A DNA stretch of 64,000 nt from Epithemia pelagica (lineage: Eukaryota; Bacillariophyta; Bacillariophyceae; Surirellales; Surirellaceae), in assembly GCA_946965045.2 (NCBI GenBank), contig OX337229.1:5952001-6016000 (forward strand). Reading direction: 5' to 3'. The notes under the pieces are model-generated. The model did no database searches, was not told the origin of the DNA, and saw only the letters and a list, made by a program, of their open reading frames with translations. The translations under genes and the position numbers were made by a program. Positions 17,286-27,123 of the stretch are shown here, in pieces; the first letter of the stretch is position 1; every line of letters begins with the position of its first letter.

Positions 17286-20200
17286 AAAGTTTATAGGACA
17301 GCACGTCCACCGTGTAGAACTAGTACATAAGCCACGTATGTAGCTGGTGGTACAAAGTACAAGTAGCAAGGAAGAGACGGAATCATAGTCTACCAGAAAA
17401 AAGATTCCCTTAACTTAGAGAGAGAGGTTGTGCTCAAACTCACGTGTTGCTCTGCTGTCGGAGCCGTGCTCTGAGTTCCGTTGCCACAGTCACCCACTTC
17501 TTCTGGGCATTCCGCCCACCTTCGAACTCTTGCGCCACCACTTGATACATTTCAACAACTGACTCCATTGTAATAACATCATTCATTCTTCCAGCGTCTC
17601 TAATCTTCTTAGTTATGTACTCCATCAAAAACTTGAGGTCACAATAAATTTTCCGTGCCGGCCGACGTCGGTGCCGGTCTCGTCCCACTCTAGCATGCAT
17701 TTCGTCCTCTCCTAATGGGATGCCATCCAGAAACTTCAAGTCTTCCGGCTTGACCATGCGTAATGGTGGAATACCACGCACTAAGTCTCCAATCCACCAG
17801 TGTTTCCATATGTCTAAGACACCTACCCTTGGAAATCTCCAGTCTTTGGGTACACGATGAAATTGCCCATCAAAATAATGCCAGCGGTAAACACGGCCCC
17901 TCTCGTCCTCAACTTGATGACCAGTGCCTCCTCCTTGTTGATTTGGACCTTGACCATTGTTGTTTCCACCTCCTGCAGCACTGAACTGCTGGCGGAGCTC
18001 ATCAGAGAAATCATTAAAAATGGTGCGAAGACGTTGCTCAGATAATGCCCCACCAGCCAGACCACATTCATCTATAGCTGTCTTCACGTTCTCAATAAAA
18101 CTGTCTATAAGGGTCCGCTGCTGATTTTTCAACACTTGAAGCTCTTCCAGAACAGCAACATGGGGAGGGATGCCCGTATAGACATGGCCTGCAGCAGACC
18201 ATGGATATGTCACAACAACAGGAGGGTTGTCATTCTCATTATCAAGCAATGCCAATGCCGCTTCATTCCGATGAAGTGCTCCTGTAAGGCGCACAACATG
18301 ATTGACGTGCATTGTATCCAGAACAAAGCGCCGGTGGTATGCCAAGGACGCCATGCACATCAATGTGAGACGGTGTAGGTGCACGATAGCGGAAACCATT
18401 GGAAACTGTTGCTTTCTGAACGTATCACCCCATTCTTCCCATGCCTGTATGAAATAGGGGGGTGAGCAACCAAATTCCATTCGCAAGATAGGCAATAAAC
18501 TCAAACAACGTCCAACAAATTGGTCACCAGATGACAGATATCTCATATAGATGTCTCTTACTGTACCCATCGTCCAACCGGCACGGATACAGACAGCAGA
18601 AAGTGTTGGACCACCAGGGAGAGACGCCATATATGTTACTGCACCTTTCCTGATTGAATGCGTGCCAATTTCTGATGGATCAGCCCCCATAAGAGTCACT
18701 TCATCCCTATGTTCTTCTAGTACGCGTCCCAACTGCTCTGAAAAGCGTTGATATTGATCCTCACCAGGGAACAAATAGTTGTCTGGAAGTTGCTGTGTGT
18801 TAAAACAACAACTGAAATACATGGCAAGTGCGAACACAGGACAGACAAGAGGACAGTGTGGATTAGCATAAAGATGACGCAAATACTTCGCCTCACTTCC
18901 TGTCTGGTCTGTCTTCATGTGGGCAAAGTATATTTCGAAGGCATCAAAAGTTGATGACCATTCAATTTCACTAAATCGAATATTGCCAGTATTACTTGCA
19001 CGACATGATAAATTCCAGGTGAGTACCAGGAAGCAGTGAGCGAATACACCATCAATAGTTCCCCAATCCAACAACCAACGACATATATGCTTGTATAGTT
19101 CAACACTCATGGGGTCTTTCCCTTCTTTCACCCCATGAGTGTTGCGAATTGCTGCATTGCCGCCCTCTTCTATCTGCGCTTGTCCCTCTTGTTGCTCAGC
19201 GCGGATTGGCTGTAGCTGGCGCCGTTGACGCGTTAATTCTCTGTAGAATCCACGATATAGGTTTCCCAGTTCCAGTCGAAACTGTTCCGGGAAACCAGAT
19301 TTGTTGTGCAGTCTGAATAAGTGAAAGAGTGCTGCCCGAATGTTGCTGTAGGCAGACTTAGACAGATACCCACCCTGGGTAGCACCTGTGTTGTTGTTGT
19401 TCAGAACTCGTCTTCGACCCATTACGTACTCCATAAACCCCAATGGAGTTATGGAGTCCAAAACTACAACCGGTTGCTCTGATGCATTGCGAAGAAGAGC
19501 CTGTATTTCTCTTCGTGTCCTAGTGTTATAGTCACGCTGTCGTTCTCCTTGACGCCGAAACCAGATAAAGTCAAGTTCTTCTGAGGCAGTGGCATTGAGC
19601 CAATCGGGATGGTTCTCCTTACACCAACGGAGGAACTTAATGTTGTCAGACATGTAGTGGCGCTTTGTGTTGTTGCTAACCACACCATCTTGCACTGCAT
19701 CCAGGGTGATTTCGTTTGTTGCCTCATTATTATTGGCTTCAGTGTTCTGGTCAACGTCGTGTGGTTCAATGGGTGCAGGTGGTGCCTCCTGTTGTTCTTC
19801 GTTTGGTCCTCCTCCACGGCCATCCTCATGATCATCATCTCCATTGAGATGCTCGACTAGCTCCCAGTGCATGGCATTCTCCTCATGATCTTGTTGTTCT
19901 GGTGGAGCCATTTCTGCTGGTGGAGGGACGGGCAGCACAGTGGTTTCTCCTGGAGGAGCTGCCACTTGGTCAATGTTTTCTTCAGTCTTGTTCTCCTCCA
20001 CATTGCCAATTCCTATACGAGGTTCAGCCGCACTAATATCAATGTGAGCAAAAGCTTGTGCAAAAGCACTTTCCGCTTGTTGTCGTTGCGGCTGGTTTCT
20101 CGTCCTCCGACGAGTACTCCCCCGTGGGTACGTCCAACGAGGCATGATACAAAGGTGGGGGAAATTCCCTCTATAAATTATGTCTCTATCACGACCCGGA

Positions 20201-20365
20201 CAAGGGTCCGTGAAACTATTGAGTAAAATTGATCACCTCTTTGCTCGTGTATGCTGTGGTACTTTGCTTGGGTGCGTTGGTGCTGGGTTAGGTTCTGATC
20301 ATCAAAATTTTGCGGACTCCTGTCCGGTAATTTTCTCCGATATCCCTAAGAATGTCCTATAAATT
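17286..20365 (-). mobile_element. Crypton-like tyrosine-recombinase element, about 3.1 kb
   Basis: Inserted in unit 1 only, just beyond the TIR element. It carries one gene (17440-20145). Its ends share TTTATAGGACA in inverted orientation (17290-17300 and 20353-20363). Units 2 and 3 lack it, though a few bases at the join differ, so the exact boundaries are approximate. Confidence 0.7.
17440..20145 (-). CDS. Crypton-like tyrosine recombinase
   Basis: 901 residues in one uninterrupted frame. After an acidic Gln-rich N-terminus (1-150), residues about 155-340 resemble a core-binding helical domain. The catalytic domain shows the tyrosine-recombinase order: Arg in SCRASNT (about 382), H-x-x-R in THSIRKGA (about 495-498), Trp in AGWTMGTV (in place of the second His), and Tyr in IYMRYLSS (about 532-535). 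This is the pattern of Crypton-class integrases. The C-terminal 200 residues (YRWHYFDGQFHRVPKDW..FP, WKHWWIGD, PPLRMV) resemble the GCR1_C-type DNA-binding region found on some Cryptons. An intact frame suggests a recent or still active element. Confidence 0.8.
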   Translation of the reverse strand: MPRWTYPRGSTRRRTRNQPQRQQAESAFAQAFAHIDISAAEPRIGIGNVEENKTEENIDQVAAPPGETTVLPVPPPAEMAPPEQQDHEENAMHWELVEHLNGDDDHEDGRGGGPNEEQQEAPPAPIEPHDVDQNTEANNNEATNEITLDAVQDGVVSNNTKRHYMSDNIKFLRWCKENHPDWLNATASEELDFIWFRRQGERQRDYNTRTRREIQALLRNASEQPVVVLDSITPLGFMEYVMGRRRVLNNNNTGATQGGYLSKSAYSNIRAALFHLFRLHNKSGFPEQFRLELGNLYRGFYRELTRQRRQLQPIRAEQQEGQAQIEEGGNAAIRNTHGVKEGKDPMSVELYKHICRWLLDWGTIDGVFAHCFLVLTWNLSCRASNTGNIRFSEIEWSSTFDAFEIYFAHMKTDQTGSEAKYLRHLYANPHCPLVCPVFALAMYFSCCFNTQQLPDNYLFPGEDQYQRFSEQLGRVLEEHRDEVTLMGADPSEIGTHSIRKGAVTYMASLPGGPTLSAVCIRAGWTMGTVRDIYMRYLSSGDQFVGRCLSLLPILRMEFGCSPPYFIQAWEEWGDTFRKQQFPMVSAIVHLHRLTLMCMASLAYHRRFVLDTMHVNHVVRLTGALHRNEAALALLDNENDNPPVVVTYPWSAAGHVYTGIPPHVAVLEELQVLKNQQRTLIDSFIENVKTAIDECGLAGGALSEQRLRTIFNDFSDELRQQFSAAGGGNNNGQGPNQQGGGTGHQVEDERGRVYRWHYFDGQFHRVPKDWRFPRVGVLDIWKHWWIGDLVRGIPPLRMVKPEDLKFLDGIPLGEDEMHARVGRDRHRRRPARKIYCDLKFLMEYITKKIRDAGRMNDVITMESVVEMYQVVAQEFEGGRNAQKKWVTVATELRARLRQQSNT

Positions 20366-20499
20366 TTGCTCTATATTGCGATTGATGATTGGTGTGTCCC
20401 AAAGAGGTGCCCCCTTTTTGAGCGACCAATCTTAGATATACTCGCTTTTAGATCGCTTAAGAACCGAACTGACCTCTTGTTTTGTTTTGTGTTCGATCA

Positions 20500-20750
20500 C
20501 CAGCCGCCTTGGTCGAGTGGTTCGGGCCTTTGCTCATGTTGGTCTCGGCTCCTGGGTGTCCAGGGTTCGAGTCCGCTGTGATAAGGTGGTTGGGAGGGCT
20601 ACAATAGATGTGGGGCCCGAAAAAGCGGTTCGTCTATGTGGCCCCTTGTCACAAGCGGGCTGTCCCCCCGCTCCATGATTCCGAGTGTCATGGCGCCAGG
20701 GCGTCACGTTGCGACGTGCGTGCGGCAGCTGGAAGAATAGATCTCACCCC
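20500..20750 (+). mobile_element. tRNA-headed SINE-like element, 251 bp, with 18-bp target-site duplication
   Basis: Flanked by perfect direct repeats TTGTTTTGTGTTCGATCA at 20482-20499 and 20751-20768. Near its 5' end are a pol III A box (TGGTCGAGTGG, 20510-20520) and B box (GGTTCGAGTCC, 20564-20574) with tRNA spacing, but the flanking stem bases do not pair, so it is not a working tRNA. A GC-rich body of about 170 bp follows. Homologous copies lie at 28193 and 35991 (inherited through segmental duplication), with tail fragments at 37129 and 55756. It sits just 5' of the gene A start codon. Confidence 0.85.
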
Positions 20751-20777
20751 TTGTTTTGTGTTCGATCATGAAGAAGA

Positions 20778-23226
20778 ATGGACGTGTCTCGAGATTCGAC
20801 CATGACGCGACGTCGGCAGCGTACTACTACTACTAGTATTCCTCCATGGATCTGGGCCTTGTTCGTAGTGGCCGTATGGGCGATTGTTCCAACCAAGAAG
20901 GTGGAAGCATTTTCCCCATCTGGTTCCACGACGACGACCGTTGTGTTCCCAAGAAGGAAGAGTCTGGGAATCTTGTCGTCGTCCCTTGCACAACAACAAC
21001 AACCGGATAAAGAATCAGGGGCACTGAAAAAAGAGCTCGATGCTGCGAAAGCGCTCCTCAGTGTCGACGAGTATTCCTTGCTGGAAAAATTGATTCGAAA
21101 TCCAGACGCCGACATTGCCAATGTTATCGGCCAATGTTATCGGCGTCTGGATTTTGAATCAATTTTTCCAGCAAGGAATACTCGATAGTCGTAGCATCGA
21201 CAATGAGGGCAGCAGCAGCTGCAGCAGTGCCAGTGACGTAAATGTTCACAGCAAAGCAAACGTCGACCAACCCTTGAGTTACCAAGATTTTCTAGCCTAT
21301 GTGTTGAATGCTCTGGTGGACGACAAAAAGTGGATGAATCTGGATTCCGTTATTTTTGACAGGAGACGTTTATTTGTAGCAAAGGATTATGGGTCAGCAG
21401 AGAAACTCTTGGTGGCGGCAACCGATACGACCGTCGAAGGAGAAAGAATAATAGTGGCTTTTGAGAGCAATGAAAACAAACTAGACTTTTGCTTCTATCG
21501 AGACAAAGACGACTACACCAGGTACACCGCCGACAAGGCACTGGGCCGAATCAAGGGAAACAGGGACGAATTCAAGAAATTTTGCGAGTCGCAACTCCTA
21601 CTTATCCAAGATAGCGATAAGAACGGCGTTCTCCCCACAAGAAGGGAATACGTACAAGTTCATGGCGTCAATGAATTTGACAATCTAAACAGCAACATCC
21701 AACAAGACAAATCGTATGCGTTGGTGGTGGCCGGAGAAAGCGGCAGTGCTAAATCAGTATTTTCTTGCCTTGAATCAATGGAGCGTGGTTTTATCCCTAT
21801 ATACATGTTGCTACGCTTGCGGAAAAACAAAAGGGAGAACGAGGGAGAGGACAAGAAAGGGGACGAAGAATTCAAGAAGGAGGAGACAGGAGAAGAAAAG
21901 AACCAGATGGGGCACGATGCTTCCGAGGTCTACACCAGGAAACCAGAAAGCGAGTTTAATGGCAGGAAACCAAACATTGAGTTTCCACACATACATAAGT
22001 TTTTGCAGGGGGTCCTAAACGTTCACAAAGAAAAGAGCAGCAATCATATTGATGTCATCGATAGCTTGAAGACCAACCTCAGCGTATCACGAAACAAATG
22101 GGCGAGGGAGATTCTCAAACAAGCTTTCGAGCAATTTTGTGAAGGCGATGCAAACGCCCAGTCATGGAGCGAAGGTCGTTGGTCGAGTTATGCATTGCCA
22201 AGTAAGGTTGCACTGATTCTTGATGAGGCAACGGATATTGATCTGGTCGAGGGCTTGATTGACACTGTGAGGCAGACGTACCGCGAGATGGATGGTTTAG
22301 TTAAGGAACGTATCATTCTGGTCCTGGTGGGCACTGATTTGGATTTAATCCGTGATGGCAATCAGGTAGGAACAAACCCTGCCTATAGTAGGCTAATTCG
22401 AATGAAAGGACCAGATCTGCTGCATCTTGAAAAGACAGGCGTGATAAAACCAGAAATAAGTCGGGCAGTATCCAACGGGCTGTTCTCTCGAGTTCTCCAG
22501 AGCAACTCAAGAATGCTCTTTAGAGGGATCCTCCCCGTTCTTCGGCAAGGTTTTCACTCAGTCGACGGTGACTTTGATCCTCAAACGAAGAAAAGACGAT
22601 ACGAGGAGAGACTGAAGGCCATTGCATCGTTTGGCCCACTCATGGATTACGGGGTCAGGTTCTTTGTCACCCAGAATATTATGGGTGACTTGTCCTCGAA
22701 TAGGCGGGATGAGTTGTTGGCCGAATCCTTTGTGTATCATCTCTCGACGGCGATTGGAGCACCATTGAGAGAACACGCAGCTGTCTCGAGAATTCGACAG
22801 ATTGAGCTAGAGAAAGTGAAAAACCTTAGGAAGCCTTCAAACGAGATCTTCAAAGTGGGCCTTGCTGTCAAGTCCGGTACCTCAGCAGCTCTCAAATACA
22901 TGTCCTGTTTTGGTTTAACCTGTCCTATCCGACCTTCATTTGGCAATGAGTTGGAAGAGTTGACAGCTTTACATTACCAGCGTTTAATGGAAATTCAAGG
23001 ATATTGCCCGCGGCGTGTCACGCTACGGTATGCATGGCCACCCAAGTCCAACAAACGTGATGGCAGTATTACCGACGCGGTTATCAATGATCTGAAAGAG
23101 AAGCTAGCAAAGCAATCGGAGATGGAGCTGCCTAACCTTTCGGTCGGACAAGAAGATGGTCGGGAGTGCATTGTCTTTTCCCAAGGAACAGCTTCTGCGC
23201 AAGGTGGGGTTGTCCTTGTTCTTCCA
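20778..23226 (+). pseudogene. Gene A copy 2: presequence plus Crinkler-like NTPase, frameshifted and 3'-truncated
   Basis: Starts MDVSRDSTMTRRRQR, then a hydrophobic signal segment and ...KVEA-FSPSG, a diatom plastid-type cleavage site with Phe at +1. At about 21118-21137 a 13-bp tandem duplication (CCAATGTTATCGG twice) shifts the frame, ending the first frame at 21188; the downstream frame runs to 23250. The downstream part has Walker A altered to GESGSAKS (Gly to Ala), a Lys/Glu insert, Walker B-like KVALILDEATD and 'LVLVGTDLDLI'. At 23226 the gene A sequence is replaced by the palindrome boundary and gene B, so the nuclease-like end is missing (last residues PTPSGGSL are from the boundary). 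Confidence 0.8.
21068..21184. repeat. 45-bp inverted repeat inside gene A copy 2
   Basis: Arms 21068-21112 and 21140-21184 are complementary at 44 of 45 positions. The spacer contains the 13-bp duplication. Same structure at 28760-28876, 36558-36674 and, without the duplication and with perfect arms, 37493-37596. Confidence 0.9.
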
Positions 23227-23362
23227 ACCCCCAGCGGTGGTAGCTTATAGTAGGGTGTAATCCCTCGTCGTGAGCTCGTTGTTGTTGTGTCTGCAATAGG
23301 GAGACAACCATTCCATTCGAAAAGCAAAGTTCAGGTTTTGGGATAGGGTAACCTACACACTT

Positions 23363-25184
23363 CTACAGATGAGCGAATCGGGTCTTTATTTTTTCAAGGA
23401 GCGGATGCGTCCCTTCGATTCCGGCGAACCGAACGTGCAACTTCGTTTTAGATCGGAAGAAAGCAGCAGTCGATGCTGGTCCGGGAACCTCTAACTTTGT
23501 TGAATGTGGTGTTAGAAAAACAAGATAACTGAAATACTTTGTGGACTTTGACGCCGACACCAACAAGTTCTGCCATTGTTTGTAAAGCTGCGTCTCACAA
23601 ATTGGACGATCCTGGAGCAATTGGATTGTGCACCGAACAAAGTAGATGTATAGCGTAGTTTCAGTCCTTCTTGCAATGATGAAATCAATGCCTCTGTATT
23701 GTCGGTTGAAAGGGACAAAAACAAGTACCTCGATATTCGACGACCACTCGATGGTCTCGGGCACCGCTTCGTCTCCTCCAGGAACATCGAGCACCAACTT
23801 CGTTGCAGCTTCCAGGCTCACAGTCGATGGTGACGTTCTTCCTCCTCCTGGAATCTTGGTGAAAGGCAAACGAACTGTATGTTGACCACGCCATATGATG
23901 GCAAAGCAATCCTCCACAATTTGACCCCTTGCTCAGGAATCCAGTGTCACAAAATTCGGATTGTCAAGCAATTGTAGAAGATAGCGTTCGTAGTCTCCCT
24001 GTCGCAAACGCATCGTGGCGATAACCTCAGCTGCATAACCCTCACGATGTTCCGCAATAAAGAAACGACCATTGATGTCTTTGTCGACAAAGAAATAGTC
24101 CCCATCAAGAGTAGAACCAAAGAAACAGTCTCCCTCGTGTACTTTTCGGGTCGAATCGGCGGCCATCTGCAAGTAGACTTACGCTTGCTGCCTGGACGCA
24201 TCGGTTGCATTCGTGAGTAAATCCTCCGCCAAATCTTGTGCAAGGTTGGCAATCGATACTTGTACCCCTTTTAGTCTCTCTGCTGCCACCTGAAAGGGTA
24301 TCCCAGCTAGATCTGCGGCGGTGATTCCCGTTTCAGATGCGTGAGGGGCTAATAAGGCAGCCTCCGCAGGTGTGATTTTTTGCGAATAGCGAGGAAGGGA
24401 ATGAATGCGACTTCCAAAAACCGACGAGAACCTGTTGCTTGTTGATGAAGACATGATCACGATAATGCGAGAGCCGCACAAATTGCATATATCATCGACA
24501 GTTGAATCGAAGAAATCCCTTGGTTCATTCTTCATTTGGTAGCAGTGTCTTGTTATTTAATTCTGCGAACGCAATACACTCCAGTAACATGTGATAAAGA
24601 CTGACATTACGAGTCAGCTCCTTGTACCCTGAAAGCTCTGCAATCTGACAGCCTTGATAGAAGGCCCTCGCCAAGCTTATTTTCAGAGGCTCTGTTTGAG
24701 TTGGACAGGCTGGCAAGTACACGACGAGGTAATCACTATCGAAGCAGTACTTGGTGGCCAAAAAATGAAGAAAAGTCGACTTGCCAAATCCTTGTGGTCC
24801 TGTGATACCAAAGAATTGCCGTTGCGACGGTATAATCGTTGCTTCGTACTGTGAGAAGAGAGGCTGACGGATCAGCAAGCACAACTCCTCTTCCAACCGA
24901 ACTCTGTTTCGTTGCGTCCGTAGCACTTTTGGTAAAGTTGTTGGAGCAATAAGAGAGGAATCATCATTCCCATTCCGGATTGTTCGTAATTCATTTGACA
25001 CCCGTCGCCACTCCAACAAAACCTGAGCTGTTTCTGTGCTTGTTCCGCTGATGAAGTTGTCTAGTTTCTCGTTGTACTTGTCCACCAGCTGTTGCTTCTG
25101 GATCACCTCTTGAAGCGACGCCGCCGACCAGCGTTCTAGCTCAGCCAGTTTCCCTCTTACGACATCGCGTTCCGTAGTGTCCAT
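23363..25184 (-). pseudogene. Gene B copy 2: Crinkler-like NTPase/nuclease, broken
   Basis: Homologous along its length to gene B copies 1 and 3, with Walker A GPQGFGKST intact. An 11-bp deletion at about 24540 shifts the frame just before the Walker B strand's Asp-Gln. The TAA shared by all copies is at 24181-24179. A further nonsense change (TCC TGA in place of TCC GGA) stops the downstream part near 23933. About 95 bp of upstream sequence next to the start are also lost. This is the most decayed of the three tandem copies. Confidence 0.8.
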
Positions 25185-25549
25185 GGTAATTGTTCTTAAT
25201 GGGGTAGGTGTAGGGGCCCTATCCGAAGTGTCCAAATAGGTGTGCACAACAACCTGTGCAACACCATGGTCCGCGTTGTTATCGTGGTGAGATATGTGCT
25301 CTTGGGTGGAGATTCCGTCGCGCCGTATCCATGTCCGTGGGGAATTGGCGCACGCCCGTAGGTTGCGGTGCCGACGCCATACAATAGCGCAATCGCAGGA
25401 CTGGAACTGGAAAGGCGCCACGGGCATTCGGTCGGTGTCAACATTTTTTTGTATCTACCTACAAGTTTTTAGGAGTATCTGTCACACGCACAGTCAAACA
25501 GTTTTTGGTGTTGTCCCACTTTCGTTGCTAACGATCTTTCTCTTTTACC

Positions 25550-26338
25550 ATGGCCAATAACTATAACATAAATATTCCTAGCACCGTTGGGTTGGCGGAT
25601 GCGGACGCGGCTGCTATTTGTGGACCACCAGCAGCCCCTATCGTCGCCGGAACTGGTCGGAACTTGGCGGACCTTACCAATGCCATGGCCGAAACGCGCG
25701 CCCGAAAGCGCACCAAGGAGACGAACGATGGATCTGTATCAAACGCAGAGGTATCCCAATCGGTTGTTCGTGAGACGGCCGTGGCAGTTGAGCTTGCCGC
25801 AGGCGCTTACCCCAACGCCGGAGCTCCGGCTTGGGCGGCAGGGTTGATTCCAAATGTGCAAGCACTTACCGCAAATGTGCAAGCACTTACCGCAAATGAG
25901 CAAGCACTTACCGCAAATGTGCAAGCACTTGACGCAAATGTGCAAGCACTTACCGCAAATGTGCAAGCACTTACCGCAAATGAGCAAGCACTTACCGCAA
26001 CTGTGCAAGCCATGGATGCTCGCATGCGTCTCTCGACTGCCCAACGGTGGAATCATCGGAACCACGCGACGGGTGGAAATTTCCAGCAGCTTGTCAAGGT
26101 CGTTGCGAATGTGGGGCCTCCCTTACCGGGACAGGGGGCGCAGAATCCGCCCACTGCGGCGGTCGGGACTGTGTACCCGATCGCATTTGCCCCAGCAAAT
26201 GCAGATGATTTACTAAACATGACAAATGCACAAATGAGTCGATTGGCAGAATGGGCGAACGATCACTTCGGTATTGTGGCAGAAGACAACGTGAATGTGC
26301 GACGAAACAAACTTCTCCATCACTATTTGTACGAGTGA
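25550..26338 (+). CDS. Gene C copy 2: heptad-repeat protein of unknown function (long form)
   Basis: 262 residues, same architecture as copy 1 but with eight heptads instead of four. The extra 84 bp is an exact duplication of a four-heptad block (VQALTAN, VQALTAN, EQALTAN, VQALDAN). The C-terminal helical domain differs from copy 1 at several residues (e.g. ADDLLNMTNAQM and AEDNVNVRRNK). Intact frame. It is divergent from gene B copy 2 and convergent with gene D copy 2. Function not recognised; the helix may mediate self-association. Confidence 0.6.
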   Translation: MANNYNINIPSTVGLADADAAAICGPPAAPIVAGTGRNLADLTNAMAETRARKRTKETNDGSVSNAEVSQSVVRETAVAVELAAGAYPNAGAPAWAAGLIPNVQALTANVQALTANEQALTANVQALDANVQALTANVQALTANEQALTATVQAMDARMRLSTAQRWNHRNHATGGNFQQLVKVVANVGPPLPGQGAQNPPTAAVGTVYPIAFAPANADDLLNMTNAQMSRLAEWANDHFGIVAEDNVNVRRNKLLHHYLYE

Positions 26339-27123
26339 AACAACACAGGTACCGTCCGATGAAGGGCCCTCGAGAAGGAGTTTGGTTCGAAAGGTGTTCC
26401 GGGATAGGGATTGTTTACCCAAGCGAAGCAACAGACTCTCGGACGGTTGGATCCAAGACTATGATAGTATAACTATAATAGAGTGAGAACAAAGGGCCCA
26501 CACTAGTTTTCTTCTCTCGCTTTCTAGTTGGTTTCGTTCCTCCAGGGTGTTGTGGTTCTTCTTTTGTCTCTCCCTCTCTCTGTGTCTCGGGTTGGGGGGA
26601 GGGCGCCACAATAACCGAGCTTTTGGGCGCGGACTCCCACAACAAACCCCCAAAGAACGGAGATCACTGGAACATGCGCGCGGACACACAGACACGTCTT
26701 GTGCTTCTGCATCTTTGTTTGTCCATGGATATTCCCATCAGTATATCGGATGCGGCCCTGTGATGATTATGGTAGTATCATCATGACTGCCATCAGCAGA
26801 GAGTGACATATTACAAAAGGACAAGACCCGCGCATCCAGTAACCTTGGGTTGTTCCAAAGATGGAAATCAATAAATCACGGAACCTGTGTCCCATACTGC
26901 CCCACCACGAATGACCCTCTCCCTCCCTCGTCTTGTGTGTCTGTATGTATACGGAACCCTGCCAAAATATAAAGTCCCATCACAGAGGTCGAGTCTCTCG
27001 TGAGTATCGGGTGTACCGACAGCAGTGCGGATCCAGGGCGGTGGATCCGGATAACAACCAACCACGCATTTGGCTGCTGGTGTTCTTTTCTGTTTCGTTT
27101 GGGGAATGTTGGGACTGCGCTGA
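26339..27123. other. Intergenic region between convergent genes C and D, copy 2
   Basis: Nearly the same sequence as 14649-15418 and 34137-34921. No additional feature seen. Confidence 0.5.

Noticed and set aside
20505-20585. Possible tRNA gene (serine/leucine-like) from A and B boxes
   Set aside because: Only two of five T-stem pairs form and no acceptor stem can be made; with the flanking target duplication it is better explained as a SINE head.
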